A stretch of 64,000 bases of DNA from Myroides oncorhynchi (GCF_020905415.1 NZ_JAJJMP010000001.1:1871501-1935500), one strand, 5' to 3'. Positions 50,961 through 60,856 are shown, numbered from the stretch's first letter. The notes: generated by a model not told the origin, from the sequence alone. Translations and numbers: made by a program.

Positions 50961-51491
50961 ATGGCAAATACAGTTTGGAATATCGACCCTACACATTCAG
51001 AAATAGGATTTAAAGTAAAACACATGATGTTTACTAATGTATCAGGAAAGTTTAATGAATTTACTTCTACAGTTACAAATAAAGAAGAAGGATTTGAGAC
51101 TTCAGAGATTTCATTTACAGCTAAAGTTGCATCAATAGATACAAATAATGTAGATAGAGATAATCACTTGAGAAGTGCAGATTTCTTTGAAGTTGAAGAG
51201 CATGAAGACATTACCTTTGCATCAACAGATGTACAGAAAAAGTCAGTTAATGATTATGTTATTACTGGGCTAATGACTATTAAGGGAGTGACTAAAGAAG
51301 TAGTATTTAATGCAGAATACAGTGGGTTATTAACTGATCCATGGGGAAATACTAAGATAGCTTTATCATTAGAAGGAAAGATTAATCGTAAAGAGTTTGG
51401 TCTTGGATGGAATACTGCTTTAGAAACAGGAGGGGTATTAGTCGGTGAGGATATTAAGTTATTCGCAGAGGTACAGTTCGCTAAAGCTTAA
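50961..51491 (+). CDS. YceI family protein
   Basis: 176 residues from MANTVWNIDPTHSEIGFKVKH; the longer frame to 50889 includes the promoter. The lipocalin-like YceI pattern is complete: DPTHSEIGFKVKHMM at the start, RDNHLRSADFFEVEEHEDITF, then a GLMTIKGVTKEVVF strand and ISLEGKINRKEFGLGWN-type block near the end. The family binds isoprenoid or other lipid molecules. No signal peptide is visible, so this member is probably cytoplasmic. Monocistronic. Confidence 0.9.
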   Translation: MANTVWNIDPTHSEIGFKVKHMMFTNVSGKFNEFTSTVTNKEEGFETSEISFTAKVASIDTNNVDRDNHLRSADFFEVEEHEDITFASTDVQKKSVNDYVITGLMTIKGVTKEVVFNAEYSGLLTDPWGNTKIALSLEGKINRKEFGLGWNTALETGGVLVGEDIKLFAEVQFAKA

Positions 51492-51514
51492 TGAGTGACA
51501 ACAGAAATAACAAT

Positions 51515-51558
51515 ATAAATAAAGCTCCAATGAACGATCTCATTGGAGCTTTATTTAT
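51515..51558. terminator. bidirectional terminator
   Basis: A 19-bp perfect stem, ATAAATAAAGCTCCAATGA at 51515-51533 with its complement at 51540-51558, between the convergent YceI and DUF1543 genes. Confidence 0.87.
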
Positions 51559-51563
51559 ATCTG

Positions 51564-52124
51564 TTAGAAACTACTTAGCTTCATGTATCCTAGTTCTATA
51601 TGGTCTTCTATTAGAGATTCTGTAGAAGGAGTTATTGCGATAGCGTATTGTCGTCGAAAATCTTCGTTTAAGATTTCGTCTATCTCATAGATATCATCTA
51701 CATCTAGCCCGTATTTATTGTCTACATGACTATATCCTCTCGGAGGTAAGTTGTACTCTTCGTAGAACGCTGTACTCTTTACATATTGAATAGCATCTTT
51801 CTGACTATTAGCCACTACTAGACACGTCTGGTGAAACTCGTCAAATATTCCAGGTTTATATCCACCTAGATTGATAAAGAATAGTTTTAGGTCATTACTG
51901 ACATAGTCTTCTCTATTGACTACTTCTATTTTATAATTTTGAACAGTGTTTACTTCTTTCCATGCATCTATGTGTAGTTTAGGTCCTGCTTCACTCCAGA
52001 AGGCAGCTACTTGTGGAATCAGATCTTTAATCTCATTACCTATACCGAAGTAGATATCGTGTTGTTCTATATGACGACCTTTAGGTGTAGCACCTAACAT
52101 AATCATAAATAGATGATTAGTCAT
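51564..52124 (-). CDS. DUF1543 domain protein
   Basis: 186 residues. Two DUF1543-type halves are seen: LFMIMLGATPKGRHIEQHDIYFGIG with KLHIDAWKEVNTVQNYKIEV, and a second LKLFFINLGGYKPGIFDEFHQTCLVVANS with the DNKYGLDVDDIYEIDEIL segment. Function unknown. The start overlaps the folK-dNK stop by 8 bases, so it is the second gene of that operon. Confidence 0.78.
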   Translation of the reverse strand: MTNHLFMIMLGATPKGRHIEQHDIYFGIGNEIKDLIPQVAAFWSEAGPKLHIDAWKEVNTVQNYKIEVVNREDYVSNDLKLFFINLGGYKPGIFDEFHQTCLVVANSQKDAIQYVKSTAFYEEYNLPPRGYSHVDNKYGLDVDDIYEIDEILNEDFRRQYAIAITPSTESLIEDHIELGYMKLSSF

Positions 52125-53262
52125 GTTTAACTAGTTTGTTTTGAATACGATCTAATATACTTATATAATCTTCTTGATTAGCGACGAAATCCATATCTGA
52201 TATATCGACAATCAGTACTTTATCAGCGTGCATCGATTTAATATAATTAAAGTATCCTTGGTTTACTTGATCTAGATAAGTACCAGGAATTTCGCTTTCA
52301 TAAGAACGACCACGTTTCTGGATATTCTCTAGTAAGCGATCTGTATTTTGGTATAGATATACATATAAGTCAGGCTTAGGAGTTTCTTTATACATAATCT
52401 CAAAGACCTGCTTATAAAGGTTAAATTCATCATCCTCAAGTGTGATTTGAGCGAAGATAATAGACTTGTAGATATAATAATCAGCTATGATAAATTCTTT
52501 AAACAAATCGAACTGTGCTAAGTCATCTGATAATTGTGAGTATCTATCTGCTAAGAATGACATTTCTAAAGGGAATGCGTATCTAGTAGCATCTTTATAG
52601 AACTTAGGTAAGAATGGATTATCCGCGAACCCTTCTAGTATATGTTTTGCATTAAAATCTTCTGAGATACGGTTGGTCAAGGTTGTCTTACCCGCACCTA
52701 TATTGCCTTCGATAGCGATGAAGTTAACATTAGTAAAACCATATTGCAGTAAAGGACTAGCGATGTTACCTACTATTTTAAAAGCTGTTTTATCTTTACA
52801 GTTGTTCAGTAATTCTTTGAAACTTTGTTTTAAGATAGGATGTTCCCATTCTAAGTTTAGATCTGATGCAGGTAGAAGAACGAATTGCCTTTCTTGCATT
52901 AGAGGATGAGGTACTGATAAGTTATCTGTATTATACACTTCTTGGTTGAAAGATATAACATCAATGTCTATGATACGAGCACTGTACCCCACTTTGTCAA
53001 GAGGGCGTATTCTGCCAAGCATTTGTTCAGTTTCTAATACTTTTAGGATAACCGTTTGTGCATTAAGTGTACTGTGGATTAAAATAGCACAATTAAAAAA
53101 AGGATCACTCTCAAAACCCCAAGCAGGAAATTCGTAAATAGGAGATATTTTTATGACTGTACCAATATGCTTGTTAATCAGTTCGATAGAATTCTCTATA
53201 TTAGATAATCTATCTCCTTGATTAGAGCCTATTGATAATACTATTTGATTTTGCGTAAACAT
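52117..53262 (-). CDS. folK: FolK-deoxynucleoside kinase fusion protein
   Basis: 381 residues with two enzymes fused. Residues 1-165 are 2-amino-4-hydroxy-6-hydroxymethyldihydropteridine diphosphokinase (SIGSNQGDRLSNI, FFNCAI, LGRIRPLDKVGYSARIIDID, VPHPLMQERQFVLLP). Residues about 180-381 are a deoxynucleoside kinase with P-loop GNIGAGKT at 186-193 and the later RGRSYE segment typical of dNKs. FolK makes the pterin diphosphate for folate; dNKs phosphorylate deoxynucleosides for dNTP salvage. The fusion is known in Bacteroidota. Both halves look intact. Confidence 0.9.
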   Translation of the reverse strand: MFTQNQIVLSIGSNQGDRLSNIENSIELINKHIGTVIKISPIYEFPAWGFESDPFFNCAILIHSTLNAQTVILKVLETEQMLGRIRPLDKVGYSARIIDIDVISFNQEVYNTDNLSVPHPLMQERQFVLLPASDLNLEWEHPILKQSFKELLNNCKDKTAFKIVGNIASPLLQYGFTNVNFIAIEGNIGAGKTTLTNRISEDFNAKHILEGFADNPFLPKFYKDATRYAFPLEMSFLADRYSQLSDDLAQFDLFKEFIIADYYIYKSIIFAQITLEDDEFNLYKQVFEIMYKETPKPDLYVYLYQNTDRLLENIQKRGRSYESEIPGTYLDQVNQGYFNYIKSMHADKVLIVDISDMDFVANQEDYISILDRIQNKLVKHD

Positions 53263-53297
53263 GGGGCAAAGTAAATAAAAGTAAATTGAATAAGCGT

Positions 53298-53305
53298 TAC
53301 TTTTG
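53298..53305 (+). promoter_or_regulatory. -7 element upstream of sppA
   Basis: TACTTTTG, 84 bp before the sppA ATG in the 126-bp divergent spacer; no matching -33 box at the ideal distance. Confidence 0.4.
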
Positions 53306-53388
53306 TAACAGTTAATAATGCAAATTTACGGGTATAATCTGTAACTTTTTTTATAATTTGAATACTAATAAGATAAATTGTTTTTAAT

Positions 53389-55155
53389 ATGAGATTTTTA
53401 AGAAATGTTTTAGCTACAATAGTAGGACTATTTATATTCTTCGGAGTATTGTTCTTTGGGATGATAGCTGTAGGCGCAGCTATGGGAAGTAGCTCAGATA
53501 AAGTAATGGTAAAGGATAATTCTGTTATTAATTTAGATTTGTCAGGAGTTAAGTATGACTATGCAGGAAAGTTTAACTATAAAGACTTTGGCTTTGTTGA
53601 CGCAGGTAAGGATGGATTGTCAGATGTCTTAGCCGCTATTGAATATGCTAAAACTGATGATAGAATTAAGGGGATTTCTATTCTGAATAATGAATCTCAA
53701 CTAGGTATAGTACAACGACGTGAGGTTAGAAAAAAGTTAGAAGAGTTTAAGAAGAGTGGTAAGTTTGTTTTAGCGTATGCTAATGTTTATTCACAAGGAG
53801 AGTATTATTTAAACTCAGTAGCTGATACAGTGTACTTGAATCCAGTTGGAGCATTAGACTTTAAAGGATTGTCTACTGAAATTCTATATTTAAAAGGGTT
53901 ACAAGAAAAGACAGGTGTACAGATGGAGGTGATAAGACATGGTAAATATAAAAGTGCTGTAGAACCTTATATCGAGGATAAAATGAGTGATGCTAATAGA
54001 GAGCAAACAACAGTGTTTTTAAATTCTATTTGGGAAACTATTGTAGGAGATATTGCTCAAAGTAGAAAAATACCAGTAGATAGCTTGAATGCTATTGCAA
54101 ATAAACTTTCTGCAAGAACATCACCTCGAGCATTAAAAGTTGGTTTAGTAGATAAGGTTGTCTATGAAGACGAATACCACGCAGCTATAAAAAAAGCATT
54201 AAAAGTAGAGGGAGATAAAGATTATAATACAATAGATATTCTTGATTATGCTAAAGATTTAATATTAAAAGATTTAGGTAAAGTATCAGAAGATAAAATA
54301 GCTGTAATCTATGCACAAGGACAAATACTGAGTGGGGAAGGAAGTGTTAGTTATGTTGGAGAAGGATCTATTAATAGAGCATTGAAGGCTGCTCGTACTG
54401 ATGATAAAGTAAAAGCAATTGTCTTAAGAGTAAATAGTCCAGGTGGTAGTGCTTTAACTTCTGAATTGATTTGGAGAGAAATTGAATTAACTAAAAAAGT
54501 TAAACCAGTAATCGTCTCTATGGGGGATGTAGCGGCATCTGGGGGGTATTATATTGCGTGTAATGCTGATCGCATATTTGCAGATCCAAGTACAATCACT
54601 GGTTCGATAGGAGTATTTGGTATGGTACCTAACTTTAAGTCATTAGCAACTAAGTATGGAGTGAATGCAGAACAAGTAAAGACACATGATAATGCTGCTA
54701 ATTATAGTCCATTCAGAGATGTAGATCCTGCTTTTAAAATGGTAGTAACAGAGGGAATTGAGGATATCTATACTACGTTCGTGCAGAGAGTAGCAGACGG
54801 TAGAAAATTAACAGTAGCCCAAGTTGATGAGTTAGCTCAAGGACGAGTATGGACAGGAAAGGATGCTTTAAAAAACAAATTAGTAGATGAGTTAGGTGGA
54901 TTAGATAATGCTATCACATATGCTGCTAAAAAAGTAGAAATTGATAGTTACAAAGTTGTAAATTATCCAGAGTATAAAATGAAGTTTGAAGACTTACTGA
55001 GAAATTATCTAGGATCTTCTATGTTGAAAACAGAGGAACAGCTAATCAAAGAGAAGATAGGAGAAGCAAATTATGAAATGATGGAAAGGCTGAACTATTT
55101 TAATAATATGAAAGGAATTCAAGCTATTATGCCTTTTGAGTTAAAAATAGATTAG
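53389..55155 (+). CDS. sppA: signal peptide peptidase SppA (67K type)
   Basis: 588 residues. An N-terminal membrane anchor (VLATIVGLFIFFGVLFFGMIAVGA) precedes two S49 peptidase repeats. The catalytic pair is Lys188 in HGKYKSAVEP (first half) and Ser384 in MGDVAASGGYYIAC (second half), as in the E. coli-type SppA where Lys comes from the N-terminal and Ser from the C-terminal repeat. The enzyme degrades cleaved signal peptides in the inner membrane. Monocistronic with a terminator. Confidence 0.93.
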   Translation: MRFLRNVLATIVGLFIFFGVLFFGMIAVGAAMGSSSDKVMVKDNSVINLDLSGVKYDYAGKFNYKDFGFVDAGKDGLSDVLAAIEYAKTDDRIKGISILNNESQLGIVQRREVRKKLEEFKKSGKFVLAYANVYSQGEYYLNSVADTVYLNPVGALDFKGLSTEILYLKGLQEKTGVQMEVIRHGKYKSAVEPYIEDKMSDANREQTTVFLNSIWETIVGDIAQSRKIPVDSLNAIANKLSARTSPRALKVGLVDKVVYEDEYHAAIKKALKVEGDKDYNTIDILDYAKDLILKDLGKVSEDKIAVIYAQGQILSGEGSVSYVGEGSINRALKAARTDDKVKAIVLRVNSPGGSALTSELIWREIELTKKVKPVIVSMGDVAASGGYYIACNADRIFADPSTITGSIGVFGMVPNFKSLATKYGVNAEQVKTHDNAANYSPFRDVDPAFKMVVTEGIEDIYTTFVQRVADGRKLTVAQVDELAQGRVWTGKDALKNKLVDELGGLDNAITYAAKKVEIDSYKVVNYPEYKMKFEDLLRNYLGSSMLKTEEQLIKEKIGEANYEMMERLNYFNNMKGIQAIMPFELKID

Positions 55156-55180
55156 TATAAAAATATAAAGCAAAATCGAA

Positions 55181-55219
55181 AAGAGTCATTCCTATTACTA
55201 GGGAATGGCTCTTTTTTTT
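55181..55219 (+). terminator. sppA terminator
   Basis: AAGAGTCATTCC pairs with GGAATGGCTCTT (one G-T pair), followed by a run of eight T. Confidence 0.82.
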
Positions 55220-55247
55220 GTTATTTTGTAAATAAAATAAAGTAGTT

Positions 55248-57863
55248 ATGAATAAGAAAGTTGTAAAGTGGATAGGTGGTATAGTGTTAGGTCTAGTCTT
55301 ATTACTTATGCTATCACCTATTTTGTTTAAAGGAAAAATACAAGATTTAGTTCTTAAAAGTATTCATGATAATCTAAATGCAAAAGTAACCTTTGAAAAG
55401 GTAAACGTGAGTTTTATACGTAATTTTCCTAAAGCTACAGTGATAGTTAAAGATATCGCTGTAGTAAATAAAGAACCTTTTGCAGGAGATACACTTTTCT
55501 ATGCAAATAACATCAAACTTAAGATGTCTATTATGGAGCTGTTTAATGGAGAGAAAGAACCAATGAACATAGAAGAGATCTTAATTGAAAATGCTAAAGC
55601 TAATATTATCGTTAATGAGCAGGGGGTGGCGAACTACGATATAGCGATTAAAGATGATGAGGATAAGGAAGATGATGATAAAGATAGCAAGCCGTTCTCT
55701 CTTGCGTTAAAGCACTATCAGGTAGATAACCTAACGGTGTCATATAAAGACTTAGGTAGTAAGATGGAGTTTGGTATCAAAGAATTATATCACCAAGGAA
55801 CTGGTAATATGACTGCTGATCTATTAGATCTAGATACAGAGTCTAAAGCCAAAATATCATTTTCTATGGAAGGGACGAAGTTTCTAAATGAGGTTAATTT
55901 GTCTCTTAAGGCGTTGATCGGTATGGATATGGAGAATCAAGTATATTCTTTTAAGAAGAACCAAGCATTGATTAATCAATTGCCTTTAGAGTTTGACGGT
56001 TCGATTAAGCTATTAGATAATGGACAAGAATATGATTTGACTTTTGCTACTCCTGATTCTGATTTCAAGAATTTCTTAGGGTTGATACCAGAAGCTTATG
56101 CGGGCAATTTAAATGGAGTGACTACGACAGGTGATTTTAAAGTGGCTGGTAAGGTGAAAGGAGCGATGACTGAAACGACTATACCTACGATGGATATAAA
56201 AATGAACGCTACTAATGCGTCATTTAAATATCCTGACCTACCTAAGGCAGTACAGAATATTATGCTAGATGTGAATGTGATGAATCAAACTGGTTTGATA
56301 AAGGATATGTATATTGATATTAATAAAATGTCTTTTAAGATCGATCAGGATGTATTTAATGCAAAAGCAAATATTAAGAATATCAGTGAAAATGTATTAG
56401 TTGATGCTAATTTCGATGGTATAATTAATCTAGCTAATGTGGCAAAAGCGTATCCTGTAAAAGTAGATACACCACTTACAGGTATTTTACGTGCTAAAGT
56501 AGCAACTGTCTTTGATATGCAATCTGTAGAGAAAGAACAGTATCAGAATATTAAGAATAGTGGAAGCGCGGCATTGACAGGCTTTAATTATAGTGCAGAG
56601 GCTATGGCTAAACCTCTATTAATACAAGAAGCTGCTCTTACTTTTAATACAAGTAACGTCACACTTAATAAGCTTGCTCTTAAGACTGGAAGCACAGACT
56701 TGAGTGCTGATGGACGTTTAGATAACTTATATGGTTTCTTATTTAATAAACAGACGCTGAAAGGTAACTTTAATCTGCATTCGAATAACTTCATCTTAGC
56801 TGATTTGTTAAAAGAAGATATAGCTAATCTGGAAGAGAAAAAAGAAAAAAATACAACAGCAAAGACTGCTGAACCACTTAAGATACCTGGGTTCTTAGAT
56901 TGTACTATTAACGCAAATGCCAATACTGTAGTGTATGATAACCTTACGCTGAAGAATGTAAAAGGTCGTTTAATCATTAAAGATGAAGTAGCACTATTAG
57001 AGAATATGTCCACTAACATATTTGGTGGTGCAATGGCATTTGCAGGTAAAGTATCTACCAAAGAAGCTGTTCCTACATTTAATATGAACTTAGGATTGCA
57101 GAGTCTTGATGTTAAACAAACATTTACTGATTTAGAATTCTTAAAAGCCATAGCACCTATTGCTAGTGTGGTATCAGGTAAAGTAAATGCTATTGTGGAT
57201 ATGCAAGGTAAACTTAAGGCGGATGATCTTTCTCCTGAACTAAATTCATTGTCAGGGGATATAAAAGGGGATTTAGCTAATGCAGTGATAAGTGGACAGA
57301 ACTCTAAATTACTTTCTTCATTAGATGGGGCTTTGAGTTTTATAGATATGAAGAAGATTGATTTGAGTAATAAGAAAATGCATATTGTATTTAACAATGG
57401 GCGTGTACAGTTTAAACCTTTTGATATTAAAACAAAAGAGTTGGCTGTCACGGTATCTGGCGAACACGGTTTTGACCAGACGTTAAACTACGCATTAGAT
57501 TTTAAAGTACCTGCAAAACTGTTAGGAAGTGATGTCGCTAATGCATTGGCAATGTTAGGACCTAAGTCTAATGGTAAATTTGATGAGATACCTGTAAAAG
57601 TAGGAGTGACAGGTAACTTTGCTAATCCTAAGGTATCTGCTAATATGGCGGATGTAGCCAAGAACATTACTAATCAAATTCTTGAGGAACAAAAGAATCA
57701 GTTAGTTGATAAAGGTAAAGATGCTTTAATAGATATTCTTGGAGGTAAAAAGGATAAGGGAACGAATGAAGATGGAACTGCTAAGAAAAGTGATACTGAA
57801 GAAACAGTTGATAAGATTAGTGAAGGGTTAAAAGGCCTATTTGGTAAGAAGAAGAAAGAATAA
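55248..57863 (+). CDS. AsmA-like membrane-anchored protein
   Basis: 871 residues. An N-terminal transmembrane helix (WIGGIVLGLVLLLMLSPILF) is followed by an AsmA N-terminal region (KVTFEKVNVSFIRNFPKATVIVKDIAVVNK). A long beta-rich repeat body follows, with an AsmA-C-like end (LNYALDFKVPAKLLGSDVANALAMLG) and a Lys/Asp-rich tail with GLKGLFGKKKKE. AsmA-like proteins are bridge-like lipid carriers linking inner and outer membranes. It is probably involved in envelope lipid transport. Monocistronic. Confidence 0.87.
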   Translation: MNKKVVKWIGGIVLGLVLLLMLSPILFKGKIQDLVLKSIHDNLNAKVTFEKVNVSFIRNFPKATVIVKDIAVVNKEPFAGDTLFYANNIKLKMSIMELFNGEKEPMNIEEILIENAKANIIVNEQGVANYDIAIKDDEDKEDDDKDSKPFSLALKHYQVDNLTVSYKDLGSKMEFGIKELYHQGTGNMTADLLDLDTESKAKISFSMEGTKFLNEVNLSLKALIGMDMENQVYSFKKNQALINQLPLEFDGSIKLLDNGQEYDLTFATPDSDFKNFLGLIPEAYAGNLNGVTTTGDFKVAGKVKGAMTETTIPTMDIKMNATNASFKYPDLPKAVQNIMLDVNVMNQTGLIKDMYIDINKMSFKIDQDVFNAKANIKNISENVLVDANFDGIINLANVAKAYPVKVDTPLTGILRAKVATVFDMQSVEKEQYQNIKNSGSAALTGFNYSAEAMAKPLLIQEAALTFNTSNVTLNKLALKTGSTDLSADGRLDNLYGFLFNKQTLKGNFNLHSNNFILADLLKEDIANLEEKKEKNTTAKTAEPLKIPGFLDCTINANANTVVYDNLTLKNVKGRLIIKDEVALLENMSTNIFGGAMAFAGKVSTKEAVPTFNMNLGLQSLDVKQTFTDLEFLKAIAPIASVVSGKVNAIVDMQGKLKADDLSPELNSLSGDIKGDLANAVISGQNSKLLSSLDGALSFIDMKKIDLSNKKMHIVFNNGRVQFKPFDIKTKELAVTVSGEHGFDQTLNYALDFKVPAKLLGSDVANALAMLGPKSNGKFDEIPVKVGVTGNFANPKVSANMADVAKNITNQILEEQKNQLVDKGKDALIDILGGKKDKGTNEDGTAKKSDTEETVDKISEGLKGLFGKKKKE

Positions 57864-57896
57864 TAGGGACATAGCTTTTGGTACAGTGTCCAACCA

Positions 57897-57938
57897 ATAA
57901 ACAGAACGAGCTCCCTAGTGGAGCTCGTTTTGTTTATT
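57897..57938. terminator. bidirectional terminator
   Basis: AACGAGCTCC/GGAGCTCGTT stem extended by A/T pairs, between the convergent AsmA-like and DUF2797 genes. Confidence 0.82.
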
Positions 57939-57946
57939 GGAATCTA

Positions 57947-58744
57947 TTAGATTACTTCTATGTTGACCATATATCCCTCATACGTACGGATATTAAATAC
58001 AGTACCGTCTTCGAATAATAAGTATTGTCCTTTTACACCTTTAAGTTTACCTTGGTAAGAAGGTGTTTTGTCAAGATTAAGGCTTGCTATCTTAGTAGGG
58101 AACTGTAATACCGGATACTCTAGATTGAAAACAGAAGAGTTCGTTTGATCGAAGTAAGGTTTCGCTTCTTCAGGTAACTTATCTTTTAGTGTATTTCTTA
58201 TTTCCTCTAGATTTGTTTCTAAGACTTCATTTTGAAGCATTTTACGCCAATTCGTCTTATCAGTGAACATATCCTTTAGTGCCACCTCAGTAATCCCTGC
58301 TAAGTATCTATTAGGTACTTCTACGATCTCAATAGCCTTAGATGCTCCTTGATCTATCCATCTCGTAGGTACTTGCGTTTTTCTTGTTACCCCTACTTTT
58401 ACGTCACTAGCTACTGCTAGATAGACGATATGAGGTTGTAGTTGTACTTTTGTTTCGTATTCTAAATCTCTATCTTCTATCCCTAGATGAGCTTTACTTA
58501 ATTCGGGGCGCATAATCCAGTCACCTACTTGAGCACTAGAGTAAAAACACTCATAACAAAACCCTTGTCTAAAGATCTTTTTTTGTTGTCCACAGTTTAA
58601 ACATTCATAACCAGTGAAGTCAATCTTAATCGTTCTGTCAAGAATTTGATTAATATTAATGAAGTTGTTTTTAAATACTAAATAGTATTCAATAGGGCTG
58701 TTAAATTCCGTCTGCATTTTGTTTAAAACTCCTTCGTATTGCAT
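57947..58744 (-). CDS. DUF2797 domain protein with zinc-ribbon
   Basis: 265 residues. A zinc-binding site is formed by Cys48, Cys51, Cys63 and Cys66 (YECLNCGQQ and GFCYECFYSS). Conserved DUF2797 features follow: HIVYLAVASDVKVGVTRKTQVPTRWIDQGA and NRYLAGITEVALKDMFTDKTNWRKML. The VKVGVTR strand recalls GIY-YIG-type folds, but no nuclease triad is clear by eye. Function unknown; cytoplasmic. It is divergent from the GH3-like gene. Confidence 0.82.
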   Translation of the reverse strand: MQYEGVLNKMQTEFNSPIEYYLVFKNNFININQILDRTIKIDFTGYECLNCGQQKKIFRQGFCYECFYSSAQVGDWIMRPELSKAHLGIEDRDLEYETKVQLQPHIVYLAVASDVKVGVTRKTQVPTRWIDQGASKAIEIVEVPNRYLAGITEVALKDMFTDKTNWRKMLQNEVLETNLEEIRNTLKDKLPEEAKPYFDQTNSSVFNLEYPVLQFPTKIASLNLDKTPSYQGKLKGVKGQYLLFEDGTVFNIRTYEGYMVNIEVI

Positions 58745-58854
58745 AGATAAAATTGTTATTTTTGGATAAGTGGTAAAAGTACGAAAAACATTGGCTACTG
58801 TAATTACTATCTTTTCACAATGAAAAGCTTAGAGATTTGATTAATAAACAAGAT

Positions 58855-60363
58855 ATGGCATTTACAATTATTAATTCTATTGCTTCGTGGATACTGAAGA
58901 AGAGAATTCACCAGATAGACTTATTTAGAAAGTACCCAAATGAAGTGCAGAATGATTTGTTTTTGAATTTGATAAAGACAAATGAGAAAACTGTACTAGG
59001 TAAAGAGTTCGGCTATGAAAGCATTAAGAACTACAAAACTTTCTCTGAAAGAGTGCCCTTGTTTAAATACGAAGAGTTCGAACCCTATATAGAACGGTCT
59101 CGTCAGGGGGAAAGTAATATTTTCTGGCCAGAACCAATTAGGTGGTTTGCTAAATCTAGTGGAACGACGAATGCTAAAAGTAAGTTTATTCCTGTTAGCA
59201 ACGAAGCATTAGAAAATTGTCATTATAAAGCAGCGAAAGACTTGCTGTGTTTATATTTGAATAACAACGAGAACTCTCAATTGTTTACAGGGAAAAGCCT
59301 TCGCCTTGGAGGTAGTAAACAGCTATATGAAGATAAGAATACTTTCTTTGGCGATTTGTCTGCCATCTTAATAGATAATATGCCTTTCTGGGCAGAGTTA
59401 AGTAGTACCCCTAGTAATAAGACTTCTCTTATGTCTGAGTGGGAGAGTAAGATGAAAGCCATAATCACTGAAGTTAGAAATGAGAATGTTACGAGTTTTG
59501 CTGGTGTACCTTCGTGGATGTTGGTTTTGTTTAATCGCATTATCCAAGAGACAGGACGTGAGGATTTATTAGAGCTATGGCCTAATGCAGAGGTTTACTT
59601 CCACGGAGGAGTTAGTTTCGAACCTTATAAAGATCAATACAAGAAGTTGTTGCCTAGTGGTAACTTTAGATATTACGAGATATATAACGCCTCAGAGGGG
59701 TTCTTTGCTATCCAAGATCAGAATGATTGTAACGAGCTATTGCTAATGTTAGATTATGGTATATTCTATGAGTTTATTCCGATGGATACTTTTGGTCAGA
59801 CTCATCAGAGAATCATACCTTTATCAGAAGTAGAAATAGGGAAGAACTATGCGATAGTAATCACTACTAATGCAGGATTAGTTCGTTATTTAATAGGGGA
59901 TACGGTGAGATTCACTAGTTTATTACCTTATAGAATAAAGATAACGGGCAGAACTAAGCACTTTATTAATGTATTTGGAGAAGAGTTAATGATCGAAAAT
60001 ACAGATAGAGCATTAGCGAAGACTTGTGCAGAGTTTAATGCTGAGGTGGCAGAGTATACAGTAGCACCTATTTTTATGATTGGCAAAGAAAAAGGAGCGC
60101 ATGAATGGATAGTTGAGTTTACTAAAGCACCTGATAATATACAATTATTCGGAGAGGTGTTAGATAGGAATCTACAAGCTCTGAATTCGGACTATGAGGC
60201 TAAGCGTACGAATAATATGACATTAAATCCGTTAGTGCTTCATAGCGCACGTAAAAACTTGTTCTATGATTGGTTAAAAAATAACAATAAACTAGGAGGA
60301 CAACATAAAGTACCTCGCTTATCGAATGAGCGAAATCTACTAGAAGAATTATTGTCTATGTAG
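58855..60363 (+). CDS. GH3 auxin-responsive promoter family (acyl-adenylating) protein
   Basis: 502 residues from MAFTIINSIASW; an in-frame TTG at 58837 is rejected. Adenylate-forming enzyme motifs appear: SSGTTNAKSKFIPVS (phosphate loop, about residue 106), the YNASEGFFAIQD ATP-binding block and TTNAGLVRYLIGDTVRFTSL. Bacterial GH3-like proteins are thought to conjugate amino acids to carboxylic acids, as in plants, but substrates are unknown. It is monocistronic, followed by a hairpin (60407-60435). Confidence 0.87.
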   Translation: MAFTIINSIASWILKKRIHQIDLFRKYPNEVQNDLFLNLIKTNEKTVLGKEFGYESIKNYKTFSERVPLFKYEEFEPYIERSRQGESNIFWPEPIRWFAKSSGTTNAKSKFIPVSNEALENCHYKAAKDLLCLYLNNNENSQLFTGKSLRLGGSKQLYEDKNTFFGDLSAILIDNMPFWAELSSTPSNKTSLMSEWESKMKAIITEVRNENVTSFAGVPSWMLVLFNRIIQETGREDLLELWPNAEVYFHGGVSFEPYKDQYKKLLPSGNFRYYEIYNASEGFFAIQDQNDCNELLLMLDYGIFYEFIPMDTFGQTHQRIIPLSEVEIGKNYAIVITTNAGLVRYLIGDTVRFTSLLPYRIKITGRTKHFINVFGEELMIENTDRALAKTCAEFNAEVAEYTVAPIFMIGKEKGAHEWIVEFTKAPDNIQLFGEVLDRNLQALNSDYEAKRTNNMTLNPLVLHSARKNLFYDWLKNNNKLGGQHKVPRLSNERNLLEELLSM

Positions 60364-60406
60364 GTTATATTGGTATAGGAATTATAGATTTATATTAGAA
60401 TCAGAT

Positions 60407-60436
60407 AAAGCATTCACTAGGTGGATGCTTTTTTTA
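60407..60436 (+). terminator. terminator after the GH3-like gene
   Basis: AAAGCATTCAC with GTGGATGCTTT and a T-run. Confidence 0.65.
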
Positions 60437-60457
60437 ATCCTGAAAAAATATAGGTAT

Positions 60458-60488
60458 AAAAAAAACCTCGCTTAGCGAGGTTTTCTTT
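60458..60488. terminator. terminator, also for the minus-strand lipoprotein gene
   Basis: AAAACCTCGCT/AGCGAGGTTTT perfect stem flanked by A-run (left) and T-rich (right) sequence. Confidence 0.8.
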
Positions 60489-60508
60489 ATTTTTCAGCAA
60501 TGCTAAAA

Positions 60509-60736
60509 TTATTTAGCAGCTTCTTCTGTAGCTGGAGCTTCTGTAGCAGGAGCTTCTTCAGTTGCAGGAGCTTCTTCAGTTACTGGAGCAACTTCTTCAG
60601 TTACTGGAGCTTCTTCAGTTACTACTTCTTCAGTTACTACTGTTTCTGCTTCTGGTTCTTTTGCAGTTTCTTTACAAGAAACGAAAGATACTCCCATCAT
60701 TGCTACTAAAGCAACGCTTAATGCGATTTTTTTCAT
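60509..60736 (-). CDS. small lipoprotein with EAPATEE repeats
   Basis: 75 residues. A lipoprotein signal ends at SFVSC (Cys21). The mature part is almost only Glu, Ala, Pro, Thr and Val in short repeats (VVTEEVVTEEAPVTEE, APATEE). It is low-complexity and acidic and is probably exposed in the periplasm or at the surface. Such proteins are frequent in flavobacteria and their role is unknown. The repeat number may vary between strains. Confidence 0.7.
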   Translation of the reverse strand: MKKIALSVALVAMMGVSFVSCKETAKEPEAETVVTEEVVTEEAPVTEEVAPVTEEAPATEEAPATEAPATEEAAK

Positions 60737-60856
60737 CTTACTAAATTATAAAAGTTAATTATTAATTCGTGGACAAATATAGGAATTTTTTGGTTCGCAA
60801 AACTTTTTTTGAATATTTTTTTTTATTTTTTAATGTATTGCAAATCAAAGTGTTGT

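Noticed and set aside
56588..57451. 287-codon minus-strand ORF inside the AsmA-like gene
   Set aside because: Antisense to a well-supported gene, Ser/Leu-rich composition typical of shadow frames, no start context.
60500..60744. Ser/Phe/Cys- and Leu/Gln-rich plus-strand ORFs
   Set aside because: Antisense of the EAPATEE repeats of the small lipoprotein gene.
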